A stretch of 64,000 nucleotides of DNA from JASHPR01 sp963833885 (GCA_963833885.1 CAWHZU010000019.1:186001-250000), one strand, 5' to 3'; positions 42,632-52,175 are shown, counted from the stretch's first letter. Numbers and translations: made by a program. The notes: a model not told the origin generated them from the letters alone.

Positions 42632-43474
42632 CTATTGAGAGGCCGGAACGGGAGCCGGGGGCGATGGTACGGCCTGACGGGTGACCCGGGTTCGGCGCAG
42701 CGCCGTCCACGCCCGCCCGGCCGCATAGCAGACCGCGGCGATCGAGCCGACGAAGAACCCCACCGGCCAGTTGGTGTGATAGGACACCGCGATCGCGATC
42801 CACACCGTTGCCAGCGCGATGACCACCGAGAGGCCCATGGCGAGCAGCGGCCGGTCCGTGACCGCCCGGGCGGCGGCCGGCGGCCCGATCATCAGGCTGA
42901 AGATCAGCAAGGCGCCCACCACCGGGAGCGCCATGCTGGTGGCGAGGGCGAGGACGACCAGGAAGCACATCTCGATCCGGTACGCGCGCACGCCGCGCGC
43001 CTCACCAAGCTCGGGCATCACCGAGGACAGCATCAGCGGGCGGTACAGCACCATGATCGCGACGATGCACACCGCGCCGAGCACGGCGACCGGGGCTATC
43101 TCGTTCACGCTGATGCCCAGCACCTCGCCGAACAGCAGCGAGTAGATCTCAGGGGCGTACTCGACGCTGAAGCTGAGGAACAGCGCGCCTAGCCCGAGCA
43201 TCACCACCAGGGCCAGGGCAACGGCCACGTCGTGCCGCGCGCGGCGGCCGAGCCAGCCGATGCCGAGCGCGCCGAGGAGGGAGAACACGCCGAGGCCGAT
43301 CAGCGTGTTGACGCCGATCAGGCTGGCGCGGGCCGCGCCGGCGAACGCGCCGGTCGGCAGCGCGTCGGCGACGAACGCCGAGCCTCGCAGCACGACGAAG
43401 AACCCGACGGCCCCGGCGACGACCGCCACGATCGTCGCCACGATCCAGGTGTTGGTCATGAAGCCGGAGAACAT
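42632..43474 (-). CDS. Metal (zinc/manganese-type) ABC transporter permease 2
   Basis: 280 residues with about eight membrane segments of the ABC-3 family. ADALPTGAFAGAARASLIGVN is the equivalent of the conserved DAxxHxxLPG region, and ALPVVGALLIFSLMIGPPAAAR is the classical ABC-3 motif. It begins inside the end of permease 1 (19-bp overlap), so the two were probably translated as a pair. It works with the ATPase and binding protein just upstream on this strand. Confidence 0.88.
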   Translation of the reverse strand: MFSGFMTNTWIVATIVAVVAGAVGFFVVLRGSAFVADALPTGAFAGAARASLIGVNTLIGLGVFSLLGALGIGWLGRRARHDVAVALALVVMLGLGALFLSFSVEYAPEIYSLLFGEVLGISVNEIAPVAVLGAVCIVAIMVLYRPLMLSSVMPELGEARGVRAYRIEMCFLVVLALATSMALPVVGALLIFSLMIGPPAAARAVTDRPLLAMGLSVVIALATVWIAIAVSYHTNWPVGFFVGSIAAVCYAAGRAWTALRRTRVTRQAVPSPPAPVPASQ

Positions 43475-44358
43475 GCCCGCTCCTCGTTCCGGCTATTGCG
43501 CGTGTTCTGGCCAGCAACCTGGGCAAGCAGATAGAAGATCAAGATCAGGACCACGACGAAGAAGCTGACCGGCCAGCCCCGGCCGGACGGCGGCCAGTAG
43601 TAGCTGTCATAGGCGAGCAGCACACCAAGCCAGGTGGCGGCGACGCCGATCACCGCCGACCACGCCAGCACCAGGCCGGGCCTGCTGGTCAGCCGCAACG
43701 CGGCCGCCGCCGGCCCGACGAGCAGCGCGGTGCTGAGGATCGCGCCGATCGTCATGGCCGACAGCGAGACCGCGAGCGCGATCGCGGCCAGGCACAGCGC
43801 GCCGGCGATGCGCACCGGCACCCCGCGCACCACGGCCAGGTCGGTGCTGACCGAGCTCAGCAGCAGCGGGCGGTACAGCGCGGCCACGATGCCGACGGCC
43901 ACCAGGCTGAACACCGCGATCGCCGGGATCATCGAGCTGTCGATCGTGAAGATCGACCCGAACAGGATCGTGATGGGCGCGCCGGTCGTGGAGGTACGCG
44001 TGGTGTCCCAGTAGAGGAACAGGGCGGCCAGGCCGAGCCCGGCCCCGCGCACGATGCCGGTTGCCAGGTCGCGTCCGCGCGGGCGGCGGACGCCGATCAT
44101 GTCCATGACCCCCGCGGCCACCACGCTGGTGCCCGCGAAGCCCCACAGCGGGCTGATCCCGATGAGGAACGAAGCGGAGCCGCCGGTGGTGCTGATGTCG
44201 CCGAGCGCGTGCCCCGCGTACGACTGCCCGCGCATCACCGTGAACGTGCCGACGATGCCGGACACGATGGCGACCACGCCGCCGGCCAGCAGCGCCACGT
44301 GAACCGGCGCGCTGGTGAAGAAGCCGGGCTCGACGATGGCCCGCAGCAGGTGGCCCAC
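43456..44358 (-). CDS. Metal (zinc/manganese-type) ABC transporter permease 1
   Basis: 300 residues from the GTG at 44358; conserved sequence begins at LLRAIVEPGFFTSAPVHVAL. MRGQSYAGHALGDISTTGGS is the conserved ABC-3 loop and SAMTIGAILSTALLVGPAAAA the second signature. The start is within 8 bases of the ATPase stop. Having two different permease genes suggests a heterodimeric channel. Confidence 0.87.
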   Translation of the reverse strand: MGHLLRAIVEPGFFTSAPVHVALLAGGVVAIVSGIVGTFTVMRGQSYAGHALGDISTTGGSASFLIGISPLWGFAGTSVVAAGVMDMIGVRRPRGRDLATGIVRGAGLGLAALFLYWDTTRTSTTGAPITILFGSIFTIDSSMIPAIAVFSLVAVGIVAALYRPLLLSSVSTDLAVVRGVPVRIAGALCLAAIALAVSLSAMTIGAILSTALLVGPAAAALRLTSRPGLVLAWSAVIGVAATWLGVLLAYDSYYWPPSGRGWPVSFFVVVLILIFYLLAQVAGQNTRNSRNEERACSPAS

Positions 44359-44362
44359 GGCC

Positions 44363-45211
44363 TCACGCGCCGTCGTCGGCGTGGGCGCCCGAGTGCTCGA
44401 TCGGGATGTCGAGGCCTTCACCGCGCCCGGCCACCACCAGGACCCGGCCGTGCACGTGGATGACATCGACGTGGTGCCCGTACAGCTGGCTGAGCCGCTC
44501 GCCGGTCACGACCTCGTCGGTTGGCCCGCTGGCGGCCCGGCCGTGCGCCATGTAGACGATCCGGTCCATGACCGGGAGCAGCGGGTTCATCTCGTGCGCC
44601 GAGATCAGCACGGCGATCCCCTGTTCCTTGGCGATCCGGCCGAGCAGCGCGACCACCTCCTGCTCGCTGGCGATGTCGAGGTTGGCCAGCGGCTCGTCGA
44701 GCAGCAGCAGGCCGGGGCGGCTGATGAGCGCGTGCGCGATCAGGATCCGCTGCTGCTCCCCGCCGGACAGGTTGCCGACCCGGGAGTTGCCGATGTGCTC
44801 GGCGTCGACCGCCCGCAGCATCTCGTCCACCAGCTTCCGGCGCGCCCGCGACGGGAACGGGATGCCGAGACGCTGCCCGTCCAGGCCGAGCCCGACCAGG
44901 TCCCTGGCCCGCAGCGGCATGTCGGGATCGAGCTGGATCTTCTGCGGCACGTAGCCGACCCCGGCCGTGCTGACGGTGACCTTCCCGGAGCCAGCGGGCA
45001 GCAGGCCGAGGATCACCCGCAGCAGCGTGGTCTTGCCCGCTCCGTTGGAGCCGATCAGGCCGACGAACTCGCCGGGCTTGATCGAGAACCGCACGTCGTG
45101 CAGGACCTCGCGCCCGCCGAGCCGGACGCTGACGCCGTCGACGGTGAGCGCGTCGTCCTGAGTGACCGCGCTGTCCTGGCTGGGGGTTGCTGGCTGGCGT
45201 GTCATCGTCAT
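44363..45211 (-). CDS. Metal ABC transporter ATP-binding protein
   Basis: 282 residues from the ATG at 45211, which overlaps the binding-protein stop as ATGA. Walker A is GSNGAGKTT (54-62), the Q-loop is in VGYVPQKIQLD, the signature is LSGGEQQRILIAHAL and Walker B is LLLLDEPLANLD, followed by the H-loop SAHEMN. The C-terminal HVDVIHVHGRVLVVAG tail is rich in His, common in ZnuC-type subunits. It is the peripheral membrane motor of the importer. Confidence 0.92.
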   Translation of the reverse strand: MTMTRQPATPSQDSAVTQDDALTVDGVSVRLGGREVLHDVRFSIKPGEFVGLIGSNGAGKTTLLRVILGLLPAGSGKVTVSTAGVGYVPQKIQLDPDMPLRARDLVGLGLDGQRLGIPFPSRARRKLVDEMLRAVDAEHIGNSRVGNLSGGEQQRILIAHALISRPGLLLLDEPLANLDIASEQEVVALLGRIAKEQGIAVLISAHEMNPLLPVMDRIVYMAHGRAASGPTDEVVTGERLSQLYGHHVDVIHVHGRVLVVAGRGEGLDIPIEHSGAHADDGA

Positions 45212-46143
45212 AGTTTCTGCGTCGAGATCTTGTCGGTCACGGCCTTGGTCATCGCCTGCACCTCGGCGACCATCCACGACTGGTAGTCGTATCCGGGGGT
45301 TGGCATGGTCTCGTACACGCCGACCACCGGGATGCCGTCCTTCCTGGCCTGGCTGAGGAACGAGGCGGTGAGCGAGTCGGTCACCTGCTGGTTGTACACG
45401 AAGACCTTTACCTTATGGCCGGAGAAGAGGCCGTTCTCGAGCGACACGTCCTGCGGCGACGGGTCCACCCCGTTCATGATGTCGGCCTGCAGGGTGAACG
45501 GCGTCAGGATCTTCGCCCCGATCGCCTGCAGCATGTAGTCGCCAACCGGCTCGGTGACCGCCACCGTGGTCCCCGGGTAAGCGGCCTTGAACTTCGCGAT
45601 CGCCTGCTGCCACGGCTGCAGCGACGCGTCGAACCTGTGCAGGTTGGCCGCGAAGTACCCGGCGTGCGCCGGCTGCATCTTGGACAGGTCGGCGGCCACG
45701 GCCTTCGCCACGGCGGGCATCGTGCGCGGCGCGTACCACAGGTGCGGGTTCGGTGTGCTGTCCGGCAGGCCGAGCAGGTTCTGCACCACGATGACCTTCC
45801 GGGTCGTGCTCGGCGCCGCGGACTCGATCTTGTTCATGTAGGTGTCGTAGCCGATGCCGTTCTGCACCACGAGCTGGGCCGAGGAGACGGCGTTGGCGAC
45901 GCTCGGGCTGGCCTCGAACGTGTGCGGGTCGGTGTTGGGGTTGCTCTCGATCGCGGACACCCGCACGTACTTGCCGCCGATCTGGCCGATCACGTTGGCG
46001 TACTCGTTCTCGGCGCCGACCGCGACCACCTGCCCGCCCGAGCTGGTGGCCGCCGAGGTCGACGAGCAAGCCGTCGCGGTCACCCCCGCAGTAACGGCCA
46101 GCGCAACGAGCACAATCCCGCGGCGAGACAGCCGAGAGAGCAT
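45208..46143 (-). CDS. Metal ABC transporter substrate-binding lipoprotein (ZnuA-like, cluster A-I)
   Basis: 311 residues. Lipoprotein signal with a Cys at 26 (AGVTATAC). Metal ligands are expected in NTDPHTFEASPS and TPNPHLWYAPR (His), and in the later EPVGDYMLQA and VYNQQVTDS segments. A long His-rich loop, as in many ZnuA proteins, is not present, so manganese is as likely as zinc. GGAGGAG lies before the ATG. Upstream is a possible Zur-type box. It heads the four-gene importer operon. Confidence 0.88.
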   Translation of the reverse strand: MLSRLSRRGIVLVALAVTAGVTATACSSTSAATSSGGQVVAVGAENEYANVIGQIGGKYVRVSAIESNPNTDPHTFEASPSVANAVSSAQLVVQNGIGYDTYMNKIESAAPSTTRKVIVVQNLLGLPDSTPNPHLWYAPRTMPAVAKAVAADLSKMQPAHAGYFAANLHRFDASLQPWQQAIAKFKAAYPGTTVAVTEPVGDYMLQAIGAKILTPFTLQADIMNGVDPSPQDVSLENGLFSGHKVKVFVYNQQVTDSLTASFLSQARKDGIPVVGVYETMPTPGYDYQSWMVAEVQAMTKAVTDKISTQKL

Positions 46144-46207
46144 GGTCAGGCTCCTCCAGTCCAGGTTTAGCGCACGACGATGCCGGGACTACCGGGCTTA
46201 ATACAAA

Positions 46208-46222
46208 TGAAAACGATAACCA
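46208..46222. promoter_or_regulatory. Possible Fur/Zur-type box before the metal transporter
   Basis: TGAAAACGATAACCA lies 64 bases upstream of the binding-protein start, in an AT-rich island of an otherwise GC-rich 287-bp gap. The left half matches the actinobacterial Zur/Fur consensus (TGAAAA-CGAT) while the right half is degenerate. The rest of the gap up to 46418 is GC-rich with no recognisable site. Confidence 0.4.
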
Positions 46223-46430
46223 GTATGAGTACCGCGGTCAAGCTGTTCGGCCAGTGCCGGGCCGACAGGGGGCACGGCGCGAGATTGGCGGGCGGCGCGG
46301 CACCGGGCCGGCGGCGACGCGGGGCGAGGCTGGCGCCGGGCCAGCGGGAGGGGGTGACGGGAGCGGGGTGACGGGCCGCGGGCGAGTTCGCCGATGGCCT
46401 ACTGGGTACTCTTTGCCCAGGAGGTACCCG

Positions 46431-47987
46431 ATGGCGCAGGACGCGGACCGTCCCGCGGTTTCGCGGGTCGCTGACCGCGGCGCTGCGACGCCGGGGGTGG
46501 CGGGGTCACCGGGGCCCCCCGACGCCGACCAGGTATCTGACCGTCGCTGGCTGATCCTGGGCGTTGTCTGCTTGGCCCAGCTGATGGTGGTGCTGGACGC
46601 CACCGTGGTGAACATCGCGCTGCCGACCGCCCAGCATGACCTGGGGTTCTCCAACGCGGACCGGCAGTGGGTGGTGACCGCCTATTCGCTGGCTTTCGGC
46701 GGCCTGCTGCTGCTCGGCGGCCGGCTCTCGGACATGCTTGGGCGCAAGCGGATGCTGATCATCGGCATGGTGGGCTTCGCCGCCGCGTCGGCGCTGGGAG
46801 GCGCGGCCATCGGCTTCGGCATGCTGCTGGCCGGCCGCGCGATCCAGGGTGCGTTCGGCGCGATGCTCGCGCCCGCCGCGCTGTCCACGCTCACCGTGAC
46901 GTTCGCCAACCCGGCCGAGCGCGGCAAGGCCTTCGGCATCTACGGCGCCATCGCCGGAGCTGGCGGTGCGGTCGGGCTACTGCTGGGCGGCATCCTGACC
47001 GAGTACCTGTCCTGGCGCTGGTGTCTGTACGTCAACGTCGTCTTCTCGCTGGTCGCGGTCACGGCCGCGGTGCGGCTGCTGCGCAACCAGCCCCGTGATC
47101 CCGGAGTTCGTCTCGACCCGCCAGGCACGGTGCTGGTCGTGGGCGGGCTGATCGGCGTCGTCTACGGGCTGTCCGAGGCCGAGACCAAGGGCTGGGGGGC
47201 GCCGCTGACGATCGCGCTGCTGGTGGCCGGGATCGCACTGCTCGTCGCGTTCGTGCTGGTCGAACGCAGGGTGGCGCATCCGCTGCTGCCGCTGCGGATC
47301 GTCCTGGACCGGTTCCGCGGCGGGGCCTATCTGGCCATCGGCCTGTCCGCCACGGGCATGTTCGGGATCTTCCTGTTCCTCACTTACTACCTGCAGCTGA
47401 TCCTGGCCTACTCGCCGGTGAAGACCGGCCTGGCGTTCCTGCCGATGATCGCCGCGCTGATTGCGTCCTCGACCACGTCCAGCGGGCTGCTCATGCCCCG
47501 GCTCGGACCCCGGATCCTCGTTCCGACCGGGATGGTCATCGCCGCGGGCGGGCTGGTTATCCTCGCGACCCAGCTGAGCGTCAGCGCCAGCTACCTGGCC
47601 TCGATCCTGCCCGCGCTGCTGGTGGTCGGCGTCGGGCTTGGCCTGGTGTTCGGCTGCGCGATGAACACCGCCACGTACGGCGCCGCCCCCGCCGATGCGG
47701 GGGTGGCCTCGGCGACGGTGAACACCTGCCAGCAGGTCGGCGGATCGATAGGCACGGCGCTGCTGAACACGATCGCCGCCAGCGCGCTGGCCAGCTACCT
47801 GCTGGTGCACGGGCACAGCCCGGCGGCCATGGCCGACGCCGCGGTACACAGCTACGTCGTCGCGTTCTGGGTTTCTGCCGGGATCTTCGCGGGCGCCGCC
47901 GTCGTGTGCGGGCTGGTGCTGCGGCCGGGTGTGCTGACCCGCCAGGTCACCGAGGTCAGCGGGGCGCCCGCCCCGGTCCCGGCGTGA
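46431..47987 (+). CDS. MFS transporter, DHA2 (EmrB/QacA) family
   Basis: 518 residues from the ATG at 46431, with AGGAGG 6 bases upstream. About 14 membrane segments. Motif A is GGRLSDMLGRKRML, motif D1 is LDATVVNIALPT in the first span and motif C is IAGAGGAVGLLLGG. This family exports drugs and lipophilic cations in exchange for protons. The frame is open further upstream, but that part is non-conserved and GC-skewed. It is divergent from the metal ABC operon. Confidence 0.92.
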   Translation: MAQDADRPAVSRVADRGAATPGVAGSPGPPDADQVSDRRWLILGVVCLAQLMVVLDATVVNIALPTAQHDLGFSNADRQWVVTAYSLAFGGLLLLGGRLSDMLGRKRMLIIGMVGFAAASALGGAAIGFGMLLAGRAIQGAFGAMLAPAALSTLTVTFANPAERGKAFGIYGAIAGAGGAVGLLLGGILTEYLSWRWCLYVNVVFSLVAVTAAVRLLRNQPRDPGVRLDPPGTVLVVGGLIGVVYGLSEAETKGWGAPLTIALLVAGIALLVAFVLVERRVAHPLLPLRIVLDRFRGGAYLAIGLSATGMFGIFLFLTYYLQLILAYSPVKTGLAFLPMIAALIASSTTSSGLLMPRLGPRILVPTGMVIAAGGLVILATQLSVSASYLASILPALLVVGVGLGLVFGCAMNTATYGAAPADAGVASATVNTCQQVGGSIGTALLNTIAASALASYLLVHGHSPAAMADAAVHSYVVAFWVSAGIFAGAAVVCGLVLRPGVLTRQVTEVSGAPAPVPA

Positions 47988-48009
47988 GCGGCATGGCGAA
48001 AGGAGACGG

Positions 48010-48687
48010 GTGACAATGAGTTCCGACCAGGTCCGGCTGGTCACCGTGTCGGCTTCCTACGGCGCAGGCGGCAGCGTGGTCGCCCCGGCGCTGGCGGAGC
48101 GGCTCGGCGTCCCTTTCGTGCAGCGCGCAACGACCAGCACCGGCGGCATCGGCGGACCGGAACCGTGCTTCGAGCGGCTGGTGCCGGAGGAGTCGGACAT
48201 CACGCCGGTATCCCGGCTGCTCGCCTCGTTCATCAACGCGATGCCGGCCGGGCCAACGCAGTCACCGCCGCCAGTACGCCATGTGGACGATGACCTGCGC
48301 CGCCACTGCGAGGGCGACATCCGCCGCCTGGCGGCCGCGGGCGCGGGCGTGATCCTGGGCCGCGGCGCGGCGGTGGTGCTCGGCAAGGACCGCGGCTTCC
48401 ACGTGCGGCTCGACGGGCCGCCCGGCCTCCGCGTCGTGCAGGGCGCCGCGATCGAGGGCGTCGGCCAGGAGGAGGCCCGCCGCCACATGGAGGCGGCCGA
48501 CCGGGCGCGCACCGCCTACGTCCGCCGCCTGTACCGCGCCGACCCCGCCGACCCGCGTCACTACCATCTGGTGATCGACTCCACCGCGATACCCTCCGAC
48601 GCCGTCGTCGAGATGATCCTGGGGGCACTGTCATCGTTCCCGGCCGCGCCCACGGCGCCGCAGAGCGCCACGGCGGCGCCCGGGTGA
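48010..48687 (+). CDS. Cytidylate kinase-like family protein
   Basis: 225 residues. VRLVTVSASYGAGGSVVAPALAERLG holds a variant P-loop (S-x-S-x-G-A-G-G instead of G-x-x-G-x-G-K-S), and the C-terminal half has VRRLYRADPADPRHYHLVIDST, characteristic of the cytidylate-kinase-like family. True CMP kinases keep a Lys in the loop, which is missing, so substrate and activity are open. GTG at 48010 is favoured by AAGGAG 5 bases upstream; ATG at 48016 is possible. It follows the MFS gene by 22 bases and may be co-transcribed. Confidence 0.8.
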   Translation: MTMSSDQVRLVTVSASYGAGGSVVAPALAERLGVPFVQRATTSTGGIGGPEPCFERLVPEESDITPVSRLLASFINAMPAGPTQSPPPVRHVDDDLRRHCEGDIRRLAAAGAGVILGRGAAVVLGKDRGFHVRLDGPPGLRVVQGAAIEGVGQEEARRHMEAADRARTAYVRRLYRADPADPRHYHLVIDSTAIPSDAVVEMILGALSSFPAAPTAPQSATAAPG

Positions 48688-48822
48688 GGCCGGCCCGGCG
48701 GCGGCGCACCTGAGCAGAATGTTGCGAAAGCATCCCGGACCCTTGCCCCGGCCGCCGCAATCATCGGTTATCGTTCGGCAGACCTCGGCACGGATGACGC
48801 GAAGGCGAGCACAAAGATCACG

Positions 48823-50391
48823 ATGAGCGGGACGACTGGGAGCCGGGACGTTGGTGACAAGCTGGCCACGCCGCCCGCCGGGCCCTCACCTTCGGGCGCC
48901 GCCCCGGATCGCTTCGCCAGGTTCCTCTCCTGGTCGGCAATGGGCGGGATCGTCATCGCCCTGCTGATCATGATCGCCGCCTCGCTCGTACGCAACAGCT
49001 GGGAACATCCGTACATCGTGCTGCCCACCGGCGGGTTTCCCTGGGCGCTCTCGCTGCACAAGGCGCTGCTCCCGGAGGTGAGCGTGGCCATGTGGGCCGC
49101 GGCCCTGCTCGGCGGGGCCAGCGTCGCCGCGGGGCTCGCCGCCCTGTCACGCGGTGCCCGGCCCCCGGTCCGGCTGCTGCTGGCGGCCGGGCTCGTGGCG
49201 GCGGTGGCGTTCACCGTGACGCCGCCGACCGGCTCGACCGACGCCCTCGACTACGCCGCGTACGGCCGGATCGTCGTGCTCGGCCACAGCCCCTACGTCA
49301 TGACGCCGGAAAAGCTGCGCCGCAGCGGCGATCCGGTCGGCAAGGCGATCGGCAACGTATGGCGCCACCAGGTGACCGTGTACGGGCCGCTGGCCAGCGC
49401 CGAGCAGTGGGCCGCCGCCGAACTCGGCGGCACCTCGGCCGCGCGGATCATCTTCTGGCTGAAGCTCTGGACCACGATCGCGTTCGGCGCGGTGGTGCTC
49501 GCCCTGGACAGGCTGACGCGCGCCGATCCGGCGCGCAGACTCCGGGCGCACCTGCTGTGGTCGGCGAACCCACTGCTGTTGTGGGTCCTGCTCGCCGCCG
49601 GGCACGTGGACATACTGGCCGCGGCCGCGGGCTTCTTCGGCCTGCTCGTGCTGCGCGGCCCGAAGCCAGGCGAAGAACCGGGAGCGCTCCGCGGGCTCGC
49701 GGCCGGCTTGCTCGTCGGGGTGGCCGGGGACATAAAGGTCATCTACCTGCTGCTGGGGGTGGGCGTGGCCTGGGCGGTGCGGCGATCCATCGCCGGGTGG
49801 CTCGGCGCCGGCGCCGGTGCCGCGATCGTGCTGCTGCCCACGTACGCGTGGTTCGGCGTCCCGGCGATCAAGGCGCTGGTCAAGCGGGACGCGAACGCCT
49901 CGGTAGACAACTTCTACCAGCTCTTCGTCGGCTCGCACGGCAATCTGTTCCCGCATCAGTTGCTGGTGGCCGGGCTGCTGCTGGCGGCCGTGGCCGCGCT
50001 GTTGCTGTGGCGCCTGCCGGACGGGGTTCCCGACCTGCCCGCGATCAGGCCCGCCCTGGCGGTCAGCCTGGCCTGGCTGTTCATCTGGTCGTACCAGTAC
50101 CCGTGGTACGACTCGATGGCGTTCTGCCTGCTCGCGCTCTACCCGGCGTCCCGGATCGACTGGCTGGCGCTGGCCCGGCTGACCGCCGCGACGTTCGCGC
50201 TGATGCCGGGGAACGCGGTGACCCCGCCGGAGCACTGGCTCGCCACGATCACCAACGACAGCGTGTTCTGGTTGGCGCCGGTGGTGCTGCTCGCCGCGGC
50301 GGTCGCGCTGGTCTGGCTGTGCCTGACCAACCGGTGGAAGATGGATCCGCCGGTCAGCGTCAGCCGTCTGGGGCGGCCGCTGCGGGCGTGA
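48823..50391 (+). CDS. GT-C type polyprenyl-phosphate-sugar mannosyltransferase-like membrane protein
   Basis: 522 residues with 10-12 membrane segments. TPPTGSTDALDYAAYGRIVVLGHSPYVMTP is the first periplasmic loop with the acidic residues of GT-C enzymes, and KVIYLLLGVGVAWAVRR and WLFIWSYQYPWYDSMAF are later conserved segments. The type resembles the alpha-mannosyltransferases MptA/MptB or GT87 relatives of actinobacteria that use polyprenyl-phosphate-mannose. The last 32 bases overlap the end of the convergent GT87 gene. Confidence 0.75.
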   Translation: MSGTTGSRDVGDKLATPPAGPSPSGAAPDRFARFLSWSAMGGIVIALLIMIAASLVRNSWEHPYIVLPTGGFPWALSLHKALLPEVSVAMWAAALLGGASVAAGLAALSRGARPPVRLLLAAGLVAAVAFTVTPPTGSTDALDYAAYGRIVVLGHSPYVMTPEKLRRSGDPVGKAIGNVWRHQVTVYGPLASAEQWAAAELGGTSAARIIFWLKLWTTIAFGAVVLALDRLTRADPARRLRAHLLWSANPLLLWVLLAAGHVDILAAAAGFFGLLVLRGPKPGEEPGALRGLAAGLLVGVAGDIKVIYLLLGVGVAWAVRRSIAGWLGAGAGAAIVLLPTYAWFGVPAIKALVKRDANASVDNFYQLFVGSHGNLFPHQLLVAGLLLAAVAALLLWRLPDGVPDLPAIRPALAVSLAWLFIWSYQYPWYDSMAFCLLALYPASRIDWLALARLTAATFALMPGNAVTPPEHWLATITNDSVFWLAPVVLLAAAVALVWLCLTNRWKMDPPVSVSRLGRPLRA

Positions 50392-51820
50392 GCCGGCCGC
50401 CCCTTCGCGCGGCAACCGCGGCGCGCGCGGCCGGCCCGAACCCCACCACCAGCAGCGCCGCGAACAGCGCCATCCCGGTCAGCACGTAGAGGTTCCCGAA
50501 GAGCAGCTGCAGCCCATGCCAGTGGTATTCGGCGTACCACGGCTTGTCGCCGATACGCAGGTACGTTTCCGGGTTGGTCAGCGGGGGCACCCAGATCAGC
50601 CCCTCGAAGTACCCCCCGGTGTTGCCCGGCAAATGCCACAGGCTCCCCGGCCACGCCCCGAACACCAGCACCAGGCCCGCGGCCAGGCTGGCCATGGCCC
50701 AGCGCCAAGCCCCCCTGGCGCGCACCGCGTAGACGGCGGCGGTCACCACCCCGGGCACGACCCACACCCAGTGGTGGTCCCAGCTGATCGGGGAGCACAG
50801 CAGCCCGGTCAGCGCGCAGGTCAGCAGCCCGGCCATGCGGTGGCCCGCCCGGTCGATCAGCGCCGCGCAGATCACCCCGGCGATCAGGACCGCCGCGTCG
50901 ACCGCCAGCCACGTGGGCTGCGCGCGCAGCACGTTGCCGGTCAGCCGGGTGACGAGCGCGGGCAGCGACTGGTTGCCCTCCCAGCCGACGAACCCGGTGC
51001 GCTGGCCGTGGGCGAACAGCCCGGTCAGCCAATACCTTCTGGAATCGGCCGGCAGCACGGCGAACCCGATCAGGAACGTCGCCGCGAACGTTCCGGTCGC
51101 CACGGCGGCCTGCCGGAACCTGCGGGTCAGCACCAGGTACGGGATGAAGATCAGCGGTATCAGGTCGATACCAGCCCCGATGCCGATGCCTGCCCCCTTC
51201 CACCAGCGCCGGTCCGGCTGGACCTGGTCCCAGATGATCAGGGTCATCAGCACGATCTCGATCTGGCCGAGGAACAGCGTCCGCTGTATCGGCTCGGTCC
51301 ACAGCAGCGGCGCGGCCATCAGCAGCGTCCCGCCGAGCCGGGCCAGATCACGCCGGCAGCCGAGGCCGCCGAGCGTCATCCAGATCGTCGCGAGCATGGC
51401 GGCGATGTTCACCCCGACCGTGATCTTCGCCAGCGTCATGAACGAGAACAGCGTCAGCACCGTGAACACCATCGCGGCGAACGGGCTGTAAGTGAACGGA
51501 AGGTGCGCGTACCCGGGCCAGCCATACAGCGGCGCGGCGCGATACCCGCGGTAGAACGGCGCGATGTGCCGGACGATCCGTCCTCCGTCGAGGTAAACCT
51601 TCAGGTCAACGGGGTCCATCCACTGATGGCTCGGGCTGGTGAGGGCGAAGATGATGTACCCCGCCAGGGCCACGCCGAAGGCGGCGGCGCCGACGGCGAG
51701 CAGCGGACCGCCGCGCCGGTACCACGCCTGCCCGACCGGGCGCGCGCTGACCGTGGCTGTTTGCCGTGTAGACGCCACCCGTGCACGATATCCCGCCACC
51801 GTGGCCGAGCCTCGAGTCAT
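50360..51820 (-). CDS. GT87 family (DUF2029) membrane glycosyltransferase
   Basis: 486 residues with about ten membrane segments. DPVDLKVYLDGGRIVRHIAPFY is the first-loop DxxxY-type motif of GT87, HLPFTYSPFAAMVFTVL and FLGQIEIVLMTLIIWD follow, and CSPISWDHHWVWVVP is the family signature. In mycobacteria the family includes PimE and other alpha-1,2-mannosyltransferases of lipoarabinomannan/PIM synthesis that use polyprenyl-phosphate-mannose on the periplasmic side. It converges with, and overlaps, the other GT-C gene. Confidence 0.88.
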   Translation of the reverse strand: MTRGSATVAGYRARVASTRQTATVSARPVGQAWYRRGGPLLAVGAAAFGVALAGYIIFALTSPSHQWMDPVDLKVYLDGGRIVRHIAPFYRGYRAAPLYGWPGYAHLPFTYSPFAAMVFTVLTLFSFMTLAKITVGVNIAAMLATIWMTLGGLGCRRDLARLGGTLLMAAPLLWTEPIQRTLFLGQIEIVLMTLIIWDQVQPDRRWWKGAGIGIGAGIDLIPLIFIPYLVLTRRFRQAAVATGTFAATFLIGFAVLPADSRRYWLTGLFAHGQRTGFVGWEGNQSLPALVTRLTGNVLRAQPTWLAVDAAVLIAGVICAALIDRAGHRMAGLLTCALTGLLCSPISWDHHWVWVVPGVVTAAVYAVRARGAWRWAMASLAAGLVLVFGAWPGSLWHLPGNTGGYFEGLIWVPPLTNPETYLRIGDKPWYAEYHWHGLQLLFGNLYVLTGMALFAALLVVGFGPAARAAVAARRGGRLTPAAAAPDG

Positions 51821-51890
51821 TCCAAGATGACCGCCCGTTACGCATAGAAAACACGCGCTCCAGCCAGATCCTGACTACCTGGTCGTCGAG

Positions 51891-52175
51891 GTGCATCAAA
51901 GCGGCATGTTCCGGAACAGGCAGGGGTCCATCGCCGTGGTGGTAACCGTGGTCGTGCTGGTCCTGGCCGCGGGCGGTGCGGCAGCCGGTTGCCTGCTGCC
52001 GGTGACCGTCCCCGCGCCCCGGCCGCCGGCGCAGCCGCACGCGATCAGCCCGGCGATTCTGGACACGCTGCGGCCGATGATGCGCGCGGTGGTCACCACC
52101 GGAACCGCGGCCGACGGCGGCTTCGGAGGCGACAGCGCGGACCTGATCGCCAACGCACTTTTGCGCAATTTGTAA
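51891..52175 (+). CDS. Small predicted membrane/secreted protein
   Basis: 94 residues from a GTG at 51891 (ATG at 51906 possible). One hydrophobic segment, IAVVVTVVVLVLAAGGAAAG, followed by Cys, could be a signal anchor or lipobox. The rest is Pro/Ala-rich and then DTLRPMMRAVVTTGTAADG. I do not recognise it. It lies upstream of the binding-protein gene and may be real but minor. Confidence 0.4.
   Translation: MHQSGMFRNRQGSIAVVVTVVVLVLAAGGAAAGCLLPVTVPAPRPPAQPHAISPAILDTLRPMMRAVVTTGTAADGGFGGDSADLIANALLRNL

Noticed and set aside
46977..48044. Minus-strand frame opposite the MFS transporter
   Set aside because: Asp/Arg/Gln/His-rich shadow of a membrane protein gene; no membrane or domain features of its own.
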